Source of the DNA: an uncultured Pseudomonadota bacterium
GTDB lineage: Bacteria > Pseudomonadota > Gammaproteobacteria > Enterobacterales > Succinivibrionaceae
Assembly: GCA_900319705.1 (NCBI GenBank)
Contig: ONPL01000012.1
Location: 1-32,224, forward strand
Reading direction: 5' to 3'
DNA: 32,224 nt
Positions 6,587-15,250 of the stretch are shown here, piece after piece (positions within the stretch are counted from its first letter, which is position 1; every line of letters begins with the position of its first letter). Both the position numbers and the translations under genes were made by a program. A model generated the notes under the pieces. The model ran no database searches. It was given only the letters and a program-made list of their open reading frames with translations, and had not been told where the DNA came from.

Positions 6587-7501
6587 ATGGATGGTTATAA
6601 AAAAATCATTAAGAGTCAAAAAGCTAGGATGGCTATTCTGAAAGCATTAAGTTTTATTCCGGATAAAGCAATGATAAAGCTCCAATATTGGATTAAGTTG
6701 AAACGGCACCTTAATTTAGAGAATCCACAACGATATACAGAGAAACTCCAATGGTATAAGCTTTTTTATCGTAATCCGGTTATGACAACCTGTGTCGATA
6801 AAAATAAAGTACGTGATTATATAATAAAGCAGGGATTGTCAGAAATACTTCCTATTAGATATCAAACAGTCAAACGACCAGAGGAAATAAAACTGGAAGA
6901 GTTGCCTGATTCTTTTATAATCAAAACTGCAAATGGCAGTGGAACAAATATAGTTTGTAATGATAAATCAAAGATTTCATGGTTACAGACATTAGCCAAA
7001 TTAAAAGAATATATGGATCGTCCCCAAATATCAGCAGGACGTGAATGGGCATACAATGATGTTGAAAACTCGATTATTGTCGAAGAATTATTGAAAGATC
7101 CGGAAAACCCATACGGAGGTATCAATGATTATAAATTTATATGTTTTGCAGGAAATGTCTATTGTGTAGTGGTGGATGTCGGAAGATTTACGGATCATGG
7201 AAGAAACTTCTATACAACAGATTGGCAGCGAATCAACGCTGTTAGCGATCATAGAAATTTTGAACCGGACATTCAAAAACCAAAGAATCTTGAAAAGATG
7301 TTGGAGATTGCGGCAAAATTATCAAAACCGTTTCCACATGTGAGAGTGGATTTATATAATATAAATGGACGTATATACTTTGGAGAGATGACATTCTATC
7401 CGTGGAGTGGATATGTGCAGTATACTCCGGATAGCTTCGATTTTGATTTAGGTGAAAACTTTATACTGATGAGGTATTCAGATAAATATGAAAGAACATA
7501 G
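6587..7501 (+). CDS. TupA-like ATP-grasp protein of capsule clusters
   Basis: About 304 residues matching the TupA-like ATP-grasp family (PF14305), often found in teichuronopeptide and capsule clusters. Landmarks are RYTEKLQWYKLFYRNP near residue 46, a nucleotide-binding loop FIIKTANGSGTNIV, the lid/metal part INDYKFICFAGNVYCVVVDV and HVRVDLYNINGRIYFGEMTF with acidic metal ligands. Such enzymes ligate a carboxylate to an amine, so it may attach an amino acid or similar group to a uronic acid of the polymer, but the substrate is not known. The ATG at 6587 has GGAAGG upstream; GTG 6584 is an in-frame alternative. It overlaps the next gene by 14 bases, indicating one operon. Confidence 0.85.
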   Translation: MDGYKKIIKSQKARMAILKALSFIPDKAMIKLQYWIKLKRHLNLENPQRYTEKLQWYKLFYRNPVMTTCVDKNKVRDYIIKQGLSEILPIRYQTVKRPEEIKLEELPDSFIIKTANGSGTNIVCNDKSKISWLQTLAKLKEYMDRPQISAGREWAYNDVENSIIVEELLKDPENPYGGINDYKFICFAGNVYCVVVDVGRFTDHGRNFYTTDWQRINAVSDHRNFEPDIQKPKNLEKMLEIAAKLSKPFPHVRVDLYNINGRIYFGEMTFYPWSGYVQYTPDSFDFDLGENFILMRYSDKYERT

Positions 7502-8636
7502 TACAATTGCAATCAGAAAATGGGATTGGCTATTGATACTAGGAACTACATTTGCACCTATGACGCTTCTCCGCATATGGAAAATAGGGCCGGGAGAAGT
7601 GATGTGCTTTTTGTGGTCATTAAAATACTTACAGACTAGAGAGATAAAGCTTACTTTTGTATTGCGTTTTTTTCTTTTGTTCTATTCTGCTATGCTTATT
7701 GGTGCGTTTATATGTCAATATGTAGCACCAGATGAGTTGAGAAGTGTTGATCTTTATACTTGGCTATACCTTGCGGTAATTGCTTCAGTGGCATACCGTT
7801 ATTTTTCAGATGCAAGTTTTGAATACTGTGCAAAAATTCTTTTTCTATTAAGTATTACGGCCACATTATGGTTCTTTGGCCTGTACTTTTATAGTATTTA
7901 TAGATCAAAAATTATATATAATATACCTTTATGGTATCACAATTACAGATACACAGGAGGGGCTAACAATCCGCATCAGTTAGCAGCATTGAATTGTGCT
8001 TTGATTTTCTCTTTTGCATATTTCCTGATTCGAAGAGAAAAAATGATTATATCGATAGCAGGAATTATAGCAAATGGAATAATGTTAATTGCAACAAAAT
8101 CATCTACTGGATATTTATCAGTGTTTATCGGAACGATGGTTATTGCTGTTTGTCTAATATCTTCTTTTACTTCAGATAAAAGACAGAGATATGCTTCTCT
8201 CGTAGGACTATTTGGATTAGTAGTTATTCTTTGTATATTCTTTTCAAGACAAATCTATATGGTGGCTTATGAATGGATACAAAGTGATGACAATGGAGTT
8301 GGAAGACTAGAATTATTTTCAAATATCGGAGTAACGTTTTCACAAAGTCCTATCTTTGGATTAGGACCAGGCACACATTCAATTTATAATCAGGAATATC
8401 ATAATTCATATCTCGAAATATTAGCTGCAGGGGGCATTATTGGAATCAGCGCATTAATTTGGTCATCAATAGTTTTATTTAGAAAAATACTAAAGGCTAG
8501 ATTTTTAATTCCAATTGTTGTAGCACTATATGCTTATGGTCTTGCAGGATTTGTTATGAGGCGAATTATATTTTGGGTTCTTATAGCTATTGTGTGCGGA
8601 ATGGCAGAAAAGTATGTTGCTATTAGTGAATTATAA
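7488..8636 (+). CDS. Wzy-like polysaccharide polymerase / O-antigen ligase family
   Basis: A 382-residue integral membrane protein with about 10-12 hydrophobic segments spread over its whole length. The Wzy_C/O-antigen ligase signature appears late: a periplasmic-type loop then PIFGLGPGTHSIYNQ, YHNSYLEILAAGGIIG and further helices. In Wzx/Wzy systems this enzyme joins flipped repeat units on the outer face of the membrane. The start overlaps the upstream ATP-grasp gene with GAGG about 15 bases before. Very low GC and the lack of close motifs are typical of serotype-specific polymerases. Confidence 0.85.
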   Translation: MKEHSTIAIRKWDWLLILGTTFAPMTLLRIWKIGPGEVMCFLWSLKYLQTREIKLTFVLRFFLLFYSAMLIGAFICQYVAPDELRSVDLYTWLYLAVIASVAYRYFSDASFEYCAKILFLLSITATLWFFGLYFYSIYRSKIIYNIPLWYHNYRYTGGANNPHQLAALNCALIFSFAYFLIRREKMIISIAGIIANGIMLIATKSSTGYLSVFIGTMVIAVCLISSFTSDKRQRYASLVGLFGLVVILCIFFSRQIYMVAYEWIQSDDNGVGRLELFSNIGVTFSQSPIFGLGPGTHSIYNQEYHNSYLEILAAGGIIGISALIWSSIVLFRKILKARFLIPIVVALYAYGLAGFVMRRIIFWVLIAIVCGMAEKYVAISEL

Positions 8637-8668
8637 ATGAGCAAAATTAATGATTAGGCGGGATACTA

Positions 8669-9805
8669 ATGAAAAATGTATTTATGTGTGTAAATTATCC
8701 AAAGTATAATCCAGCGATAGGGATATCTAAGAAAATACATACACAAATTGAAGCATTTCAGAAAATTGGATATGATGTAACGTATTCAGCATATTCAGAT
8801 ACAGGAATAGAAATCTTTGAAAATGATAAGTTAGTGGATTCATACAGATACAAAAGCCATATACCTCCTAAATTAATAAAACTTTATCGATATACATTAT
8901 TGCTTGATGCTTGTCGGAAGTATATTGAAAAAGGGGGAAAAAGCTATGATTTGGGTTTTGTACGTTGGAATGCCTTAACAAACAAATTCATAACAATTAT
9001 GAGAGCTATGGACAGTCGATGCAAAAAGATAATAATGGACTGTCATGGTTATCATCCAAGCTATAATCCACATACTATAAAAGGGAAATATATTCAGGTT
9101 TTTACAAATCTAAATTCTGATAAAATGCATCAGTATATTGATTTGTGTTTTCTGGAAGCAAAGGATAATGCTGTATGGGGAATTCCAGCTATGCCGATTG
9201 ATACTGGTATCGATGTGGATGCATATCTTCCTCATATATATAAGGGTGAAATAAATGAAATACATATGATCTCTGTAGCAAATGAACTGTCATATCATGG
9301 ATATGACAGAATTATTAGGGGTATTTCAGAGTATAAAGGAGATCGAGAGGTTTACCTTCATCTTGTAGGTAAAATGAGCAATAAAACCATCAATCTTGTT
9401 AAGAAGTTAAAGCTTGAAGAAAAAGTAATATTTCATGGATATCAAACTGGTGAATCATTAAGACAAATATATGAAGATTGTAATATCGGTGTAGGACCGT
9501 TGGCTCCTCATAGAATTGGTGGGAAACAAGGAACAGGAATTAAAACAAAAGAATATTTTGCTATTGGTCTGCCCTACTTCTTTGCTGGGCAAGAGTTACT
9601 GGTCCCAGATGATTTCCCTTTTGTATTAAAGTGTGAATCAAATGATAACCCTATTAATGTGGAATTAATTATAAAATTCTATGACAAAGTCAAAAATCAT
9701 ATGGAAATTCAAAACATCATGAGAGAATTTGCAAGAGAACACTTTTCATGGCCAAAAACATTCTTGAAAGCAGAGTCAATTCTTTTTAGTAATGTTCAGC
9801 AATAA
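8669..9805 (+). CDS. GT4-like glycosyltransferase
   Basis: A 378-residue GT-B glycosyltransferase. The N-terminal part (MKNVFMCVNYPKYNPAIGIS) has the Gly/Ser-rich loop that precedes acceptor binding. The C-terminal half shows IHMISVANELSYHGYDRIIRG, VYLHLVGKMS, VIFHGYQTGESLRQIYEDCN and KTKEYFAIGLPYFFAG, a weak form of the usual E-x7-E donor site, so the catalytic Glu pair cannot be assigned with confidence. GGCGGGA precedes the ATG. It is probably cytosolic and part of the repeat-unit assembly line between polymerase and pyruvyltransferase; the linkage made is unknown. Confidence 0.85.
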   Translation: MKNVFMCVNYPKYNPAIGISKKIHTQIEAFQKIGYDVTYSAYSDTGIEIFENDKLVDSYRYKSHIPPKLIKLYRYTLLLDACRKYIEKGGKSYDLGFVRWNALTNKFITIMRAMDSRCKKIIMDCHGYHPSYNPHTIKGKYIQVFTNLNSDKMHQYIDLCFLEAKDNAVWGIPAMPIDTGIDVDAYLPHIYKGEINEIHMISVANELSYHGYDRIIRGISEYKGDREVYLHLVGKMSNKTINLVKKLKLEEKVIFHGYQTGESLRQIYEDCNIGVGPLAPHRIGGKQGTGIKTKEYFAIGLPYFFAGQELLVPDDFPFVLKCESNDNPINVELIIKFYDKVKNHMEIQNIMREFAREHFSWPKTFLKAESILFSNVQQ

Positions 9806-9806
9806 A

Positions 9807-9952
9807 ATGAAACAAAAAAACATTTTCACGATATCGCATATTTATTGATTATGCTACCGATCGCTATATTGATAATTCTAAAATTACCTTCTACACTTAT
9901 TATACTGATGAAAACTATTTTTCATGAGAGGATATTTAAATGTCATGAATAA
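9807..9952 (+). pseudogene. Possible small membrane peptide, frameshifted
   Basis: An ATG at 9807 opens a frame that stops after 13 codons. After an A7 run (9814-9820) the neighbouring frame reads KHFHDIAYLLIMLPIAILII and continues hydrophobic to a stop at 9950. Adding one A would fuse the two into a 48-residue single-pass peptide. A shorter version could begin at ATG 9851 (33 codons) but has no ribosome binding site. It overlaps the start of the next gene. It could be a chance ORF or a remnant. Confidence 0.25.
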
Positions 9953-11975
9953 TCCAATAATTAGTATTATAGTTCCAGTGTACAATGTGGCTATATATTT
10001 ACGAGAATGTGTAGAAAGTCTTCTTAAGCAAGATATTCCAAACTATGAAATAATACTAGTAGATGATGGTTCTTCTGATGAATCAGGAAGTATTTGTGAT
10101 GATTATTCATTAGAATATGACAATATTCGTGTGATTCATAAAACAAATGGCGGCTTGGGAAGTGCGAGAAACGCTGGCATTAATGCAGCTAATGGGAAAT
10201 ATATTATTTTTATTGACAGTGATGATTATTTAGAGACTAATTGTCTCTGTAAGTTAGTAAATATTGCTGACAGAGACAGATTGGAAATTCTTCTTTATGG
10301 AACTCGTACTTTTTCAGATGATGGAGAACTGCCTCAAAGAGATTATTATAGAAGGACAAAAGGTTTTAATATTATACAACGTGGTAGAGATGCAATAGCA
10401 GATGCACAGCGGAATAATGAATACATTACTTCTGTTTGCCTTAGAATGTATAATCTTGAGTATTTTCGGTCGTTAAATTTAAAATTCAATGAAAGTATTA
10501 TTCATGAAGATGAAGATGTTTCTTTCCTTTCTTATGCTCAAGCGGAACGGACGAAAATTATACCAGACCAATTATATAATAGGAGACACAGGGGCGGTTC
10601 AATTTTAGCAACACGCAAGTATTATAAGATACTAGAAGGACAAGGGTATGCAATTCGCCAAGTAAGTCATTTTTTCGACAATTGTCAATGGCTTATTGAA
10701 GAAAAAAAAATATGCATGAAGTATTGTGAAATCAGGATGCTTGTTCTGCTTAAACTATATAGCGAACTAGATAAAGAGGAAAGAAAAGCAAATAAGAAAA
10801 CTCTTAAAGCTCTTTTACACGAAGAAAAAAGACATAGGCAATACTATTCACCTTTAATAATGCTTGGTGAAAAGATACCGGACGTCTTTATCATATTCAA
10901 TAAAGCGCGAAATAGAGCAATTAACTTAAAACCATTGGTAGCACTAGTTGTTAAAGAACCAGAGTCATTAATTACTGCGTTAGCAATTAGAGGTACAGGG
11001 AACAAAATATATCTTATTGGAACACCCCATCATGGTAACCTAGGTGATCATCTTATTACGGAATCAGAATTGCAGTTTTTTCGGTCTCGGATTCCAGAGA
11101 GAAAAGTTGTTGAATGCTCTATGCGTTTTGCGAGAGTATTCTTATCAAAAATTAAGAAGAAAATTAAGAATGAAGATATGATTGCAATTTCGGGAGGTGG
11201 TTGGCTCGGTTCTGAATGGAAAGTACATGAAGATTTTGTCAGAAAAATAATAATTACCTTTCCTCAAAATCGAATAATAATTATGCCGCAGACTGCTTAC
11301 TATAAAAATATTGATAAATATGTTGAGAACGGGGAGAAAATATATAGGACTCATCATGATCTTTATTTTTGTGCGCGAGAAGAAAACACATATACATTTA
11401 TTAGTGAATATGGTTTCTGCATAGATAAATCACATTTACTTCTTTTGCCAGACATGGCATTGTTATCAAATCGTTATCAATATTATGAACACAGTAATCA
11501 TTCTAGATCAGGAATAGGTGTTTGCTTTCGAGATGATATAGAGACATTAGTAGATTCTAATATGTTAGACCGAATTAAAAAAATTATATCGTTATTGGAC
11601 CAAAACTACAAAATTATAGAAACCAATATTCAATCAAAAGGAATAGGCAAAAATCAACGATCGGAAGTATTAAGGAATAAAATGAATGAAATAGCAGGAT
11701 TTAAAGTGATTGTTACTGATAGACTTCACGCAATGATTATGGCTGCATTGACAGGAACACCATGCATTGCATTTGATAATTCCACACATAAAGTTCATGG
11801 AGTGTACAATTGGATAAAGAGTTTAGAATATATACATTTCCTATCTAATATTGATAATCTTGAAAAAGACATTAGAGAATTTCTAAAGAATAATACGCAT
11901 TATCAATATAAACTAGCTAGAGATGATGAATACAAGGATCGTCTTATCAGCATATTTGTTAACGAGGTGAAATAA
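9945..11975 (+). CDS. Fusion of GT2 glycosyltransferase and polysaccharide pyruvyltransferase
   Basis: A bifunctional protein of about 676 residues. Residues 1 to about 300 are a GT-A family 2 glycosyltransferase: PIISIIVPVYN, Asp40-Asp41 in LVDDGSSDES and the DSD metal motif at residues 91-93. Residues from about 350 form a polysaccharide pyruvyltransferase domain (PF04230): YLIGTPHHGNLGDHLITES, AISGGGWLG, PQTAYY, the conserved TDRLHAMIMAALTGTPCIAF near residues 591-610 and NSTHKVHGVYNW. It should add one sugar and then a ketal-linked pyruvate from PEP, giving the polymer a negative charge. ATG 9945 gives the usual GT2 beginning and has GAGAGG upstream; ATG 9924 is in frame but has no ribosome binding site. 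The next gene starts 2 bases after the stop. Confidence 0.88.
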   Translation: MNNPIISIIVPVYNVAIYLRECVESLLKQDIPNYEIILVDDGSSDESGSICDDYSLEYDNIRVIHKTNGGLGSARNAGINAANGKYIIFIDSDDYLETNCLCKLVNIADRDRLEILLYGTRTFSDDGELPQRDYYRRTKGFNIIQRGRDAIADAQRNNEYITSVCLRMYNLEYFRSLNLKFNESIIHEDEDVSFLSYAQAERTKIIPDQLYNRRHRGGSILATRKYYKILEGQGYAIRQVSHFFDNCQWLIEEKKICMKYCEIRMLVLLKLYSELDKEERKANKKTLKALLHEEKRHRQYYSPLIMLGEKIPDVFIIFNKARNRAINLKPLVALVVKEPESLITALAIRGTGNKIYLIGTPHHGNLGDHLITESELQFFRSRIPERKVVECSMRFARVFLSKIKKKIKNEDMIAISGGGWLGSEWKVHEDFVRKIIITFPQNRIIIMPQTAYYKNIDKYVENGEKIYRTHHDLYFCAREENTYTFISEYGFCIDKSHLLLLPDMALLSNRYQYYEHSNHSRSGIGVCFRDDIETLVDSNMLDRIKKIISLLDQNYKIIETNIQSKGIGKNQRSEVLRNKMNEIAGFKVIVTDRLHAMIMAALTGTPCIAFDNSTHKVHGVYNWIKSLEYIHFLSNIDNLEKDIREFLKNNTHYQYKLARDDEYKDRLISIFVNEVK

Positions 11976-11976
11976 A

Positions 11977-13083
11977 ATGGCCTTTGTAAAACCCAAAAGA
12001 TTAATAGCAGTCAGTATCCCAATGCAGGCATGCAATCTAAAGTGCCATTATTGTTATATTTCTCAACTAAATGAATGGGAAAACAACAAAAAAAGGGGGA
12101 CTCTCGATCCTGTTTTGATTGAAAAGGCTTTTTCTGTTGAACGTCTAGAAGGACCCTGCATCATTAATTTAACGGGAAAAGGAGAAACACTTATTCCCAA
12201 AGAAATACCGGATATCATTGGGAGATTATTAAGACAAGGACATTACCTTGAAGTCGTAACAAATGGGACTTTAACTAACAGGTTTGAAGAGATTGCACGG
12301 TTTCCAAAAGAATGGTTATCAAGATTGGAATTCAAATTTTCTTTTCATTATTTGGAATTAAAAAAGCATGAGTGGATAGATCGTTTCTTTAATAATGTTC
12401 AAATGATGAAAAATGCAGGTTGTTCTTTTACTGTAGAACTTATGCCAAATGATGAACTAATTCCATATATAGATGAAATCAAAAAACTCTGCATAAACAA
12501 AGTGGGTGCATTATGTCATCTTACAATTGGGAGAGATGATACTAATGGACGAAAAATACTTACTAAACTTTCTATTGATGAGTATTTAAAAACATGGGAG
12601 CAGTTTAATTCAAACATGTTTCGATTTAAATATTCTGTATTTGATATTAAACGTAGAGAATTTTGTTATGCTGGTGCTTGGTCTCTATATGTTAATTTAT
12701 TAACTGGTGAGGCGCGCCAATGCTATGGTTGTTATGCTGATCAAAATATATATAATGATGTGAGCAAACCGATTAGGTTTAGACCTATAGGAAAATGTTG
12801 CAAACAGCCATTTTGTTATAATGCACATGCATTTATGTCACTTGGTGTTATACCAGAAGTTGATACGCCAACATATGCTGAAATACGTGATAGGGTTGAT
12901 CTTAATGGTGAACACTGGTTAAGTGAAGAAATCAGACAAGCTTTTTCAATAAAATTAGTTGATCAGAATCAAAGAATTAAAGGCATAAAGTGGATAAGCT
13001 ATTATACTTATTATCCAATCTATTGGGCTAATATCATAAAAATAAATTTCTCTAAAGGAATAAAGAAGGTGCTAAAGAAATAA
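11977..13083 (+). CDS. Radical SAM enzyme with Cys-rich C-terminus, in a capsule operon
   Basis: A 368-residue radical SAM protein. The 4Fe-4S motif C-x3-C-x2-C is at Cys19, Cys23 and Cys26 (ACNLKCHYC). The Gly-rich SAM loop appears as LTGKGETLI, followed by VVTNGT. The C-terminal part carries further cysteines at 230, 249, 252, 274, 275 and 280 (FCYAGAW, QCYGCY, GKCCKQPFC), similar in spacing style to auxiliary-cluster (SPASM/twitch) domains. Its ribosome binding site (GAGGTG) lies inside the end of the upstream gene. Function is not known: sugar modification of the repeat unit is suggested by context, while peptide modification would be the norm for SPASM proteins. The nearest precursor-like gene (1812) is 10 kb away. 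Confidence 0.82.
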   Translation: MAFVKPKRLIAVSIPMQACNLKCHYCYISQLNEWENNKKRGTLDPVLIEKAFSVERLEGPCIINLTGKGETLIPKEIPDIIGRLLRQGHYLEVVTNGTLTNRFEEIARFPKEWLSRLEFKFSFHYLELKKHEWIDRFFNNVQMMKNAGCSFTVELMPNDELIPYIDEIKKLCINKVGALCHLTIGRDDTNGRKILTKLSIDEYLKTWEQFNSNMFRFKYSVFDIKRREFCYAGAWSLYVNLLTGEARQCYGCYADQNIYNDVSKPIRFRPIGKCCKQPFCYNAHAFMSLGVIPEVDTPTYAEIRDRVDLNGEHWLSEEIRQAFSIKLVDQNQRIKGIKWISYYTYYPIYWANIIKINFSKGIKKVLKK

Positions 13084-13137
13084 TGACTATTTTATCAGAT
13101 AAAAATGTCAGTACTTAAGGAAATAGGAGATTACTAA

Positions 13138-14544
13138 ATGAGTCGAGAAAAAACTCTTGTTAAGAATACGGCAATTATTGCGTTAGGCAAAATATCCACT
13201 CAATTTGTAAGTTTTCTTCTTCTTCCTCTTTATACGGCAATTCTCACGACTGAAGAATATGGCATAGTAGACTTATTTACAACATATTCAAGATTGCTTT
13301 TGCCAATTCTTACATTAATGATTGAACACGGTGCATTTAGATATTTACTAAGCGCAGAAGTAGATAAACATTCTAAAGCCGAAATTGTCACAAATTCTTT
13401 TATAGTTATTACTGGAATGAATATTTTGTTTGCTTTGGGTGAATGTGTCCTTTTTCAGGTGGTTTATATCCCTTATTCATATTACTTAGTCCCAATTCTT
13501 ATCGCATCATCATATTCATCCTGGCTTTTACAAATAGCTCGTGGCGTTAAAATGACAACATTATATTCTTTTGGAAGTTTTGTTTCTGCAACAATCCATA
13601 TTATTATGAATGTTATATTAATTGCAGTATTGCATAAAGGTGTCCAAGGGATGTTAGTTGCGACTGTGATCGGACATGTATCATGTGCTTTTTTATTAAC
13701 TTGGAGATTAAAAATCTATCGCTATATAGATTTTTCGGTTATTAGTAAGAATACTATCAAAAGGATATTGACATATTCTATACCATTGATTCCGAATGCA
13801 ATTTCTCTATGGATTATTAACTCATCGGACCGAACTATTGTTAATTACTTTTTGGGAACGGAGGCTAATGGAGTATTAGCTGTTTCTCATAAATTTCCTA
13901 CGATTTTTCAGACTGTGTTTTCGATTTTTTTATTGTCGTGGCAAGAATTTGCGACTATTCATTGGAATGATCCAGATTGGGAAAGCTTTTTTAATAGTAT
14001 TTTTGAAAAGATATTCAAAATATTTTCTGCTATATGTATTATCATTATATCTGTATTACCATTTGTATTTCCTTTGCTAGTAAATAAATCATTTAGTCAA
14101 GCATACGATACAATACCGATCTATATGATAGCGATGTTGTTAAATATTTTAATTGGTTTAATAGGTGTTGTGTATGTAGCTACAAGAAATACTAAAGAAA
14201 TTGCTAAGACAACGATTGTTGCGGGAATTATCAATGTTATCGTTCATCTTATTATTATAAAATTTTTTGGTCTTTATGCAGCTGCATTATCAACTTTTAT
14301 TGCTTATTTATGTGCGGCTATTTATAGGTTTCATGATACAAAGAGAATTATACGGATTCACATGAGTGCAAAAACTATATGCCTTTTACTTTTCTCAATT
14401 ATAATTGCAATTTTTTGTTATTATCAAAATTCTTATATATGGAATGCATTTGGTATATTTTTTACTGTTTGCTTTTGTTTGTATTTTTGTAAAGATACAA
14501 TTTGTGTCATTAACCGACTCTTGAGAAAAGTACTAAAGAAATAA
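13138..14544 (+). CDS. Wzx-type flippase (MATE/MOP superfamily)
   Basis: A 468-residue polytopic membrane protein with about 12-14 hydrophobic helices. It begins MSREKTLVKNTAIIALGKIS, followed by the early motif FVSFLLLPLYTAILTTEEYG, typical of polysaccharide flippases (PF01943). It should move undecaprenyl-linked repeat units to the outer face of the membrane for the polymerase at 7488. An AGGAGA ribosome binding site stands before the ATG. Strongly AT-rich codons match the neighbouring serotype genes. Confidence 0.92.
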   Translation: MSREKTLVKNTAIIALGKISTQFVSFLLLPLYTAILTTEEYGIVDLFTTYSRLLLPILTLMIEHGAFRYLLSAEVDKHSKAEIVTNSFIVITGMNILFALGECVLFQVVYIPYSYYLVPILIASSYSSWLLQIARGVKMTTLYSFGSFVSATIHIIMNVILIAVLHKGVQGMLVATVIGHVSCAFLLTWRLKIYRYIDFSVISKNTIKRILTYSIPLIPNAISLWIINSSDRTIVNYFLGTEANGVLAVSHKFPTIFQTVFSIFLLSWQEFATIHWNDPDWESFFNSIFEKIFKIFSAICIIIISVLPFVFPLLVNKSFSQAYDTIPIYMIAMLLNILIGLIGVVYVATRNTKEIAKTTIVAGIINVIVHLIIIKFFGLYAAALSTFIAYLCAAIYRFHDTKRIIRIHMSAKTICLLLFSIIIAIFCYYQNSYIWNAFGIFFTVCFCLYFCKDTICVINRLLRKVLKK

Positions 14545-14571
14545 AGATAGAGTCTTTATAATGTTCTGAAA

Positions 14572-15063
14572 ATGTATACGAAACTTTTTATTTCTGTTAT
14601 ATTTACTATATTTTTAATACTTCTTGTTTATAAAAGAAAGAGGTTGATTATACCAATTACAGTAGCATATTTAGCTATTGTCATATATCTTGTTGCTTTT
14701 TCAAGCGGAAGAATTGATATGGGCGGTATAAGTATTAAATTCCCATTTCCTTTTTTCCGTGCCATTCTATCCCATCAATATGGTCCAACGACAAATAGAT
14801 CGTTTTTGAATATTATACTTTTTATTCCATTTGGTTATTTACTTCCGGCAATTATCTCCCTGCCTATAGTGCAAAAAAGCAAGCCAGATAGTAAACCAAG
14901 ATGGTTGATGATTGTATTTGCGGGATTCGCTTTTTCACTCCTCATCGAAACCAGCCAATTCATTTTTCGTTTCGGTGTTTTCGAATTGGATGATCTTGTA
15001 AAAAATACTATAGGTACAGTGATCGGATACATGATTTGGAGAGGATTAGAAAGGAATCAATAG
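14572..15063 (+). CDS. VanZ-like membrane protein
   Basis: A 163-residue protein with four to five hydrophobic segments. The VanZ-like signature (PF04892) is clear: NIILFIPFGYLLP, then LIETSQFIFRFGVFELDD and the final helix NTIGTVIGYMIW. VanZ relatives are common at the ends of Bacillota capsule clusters and some reduce lipoglycopeptide binding, but their biochemical role is not known. The start has only a weak ribosome binding site (ATAGAG); it follows the flippase by 27 bases and is probably the last gene of the AT-rich block. Confidence 0.85.
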   Translation: MYTKLFISVIFTIFLILLVYKRKRLIIPITVAYLAIVIYLVAFSSGRIDMGGISIKFPFPFFRAILSHQYGPTTNRSFLNIILFIPFGYLLPAIISLPIVQKSKPDSKPRWLMIVFAGFAFSLLIETSQFIFRFGVFELDDLVKNTIGTVIGYMIWRGLERNQ

Positions 15064-15250
15064 AATGCTGACAGATGAAAATTAATACATATTTCAAAGT
15101 ATACGAAAAATATAGGGATAGGGACAAAAGGAACAAATCCGATAACGGCAATTCTTGAACTTTATCCGATTATAGCATTATTGATGACACAGAATATAAT
15201 GAAATGAAACGTTTTTTCTAGCGAGTGATATTAGTCACAAAGGGATTAGT

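Noticed and set aside
15064-15250. Promoter or terminator between the VanZ-like gene and the epimerase
   Set aside because: TATAAT at 15195-15200 lacks a good -35 box and no terminator hairpin was found, although a transcription break here would fit the compositional change.
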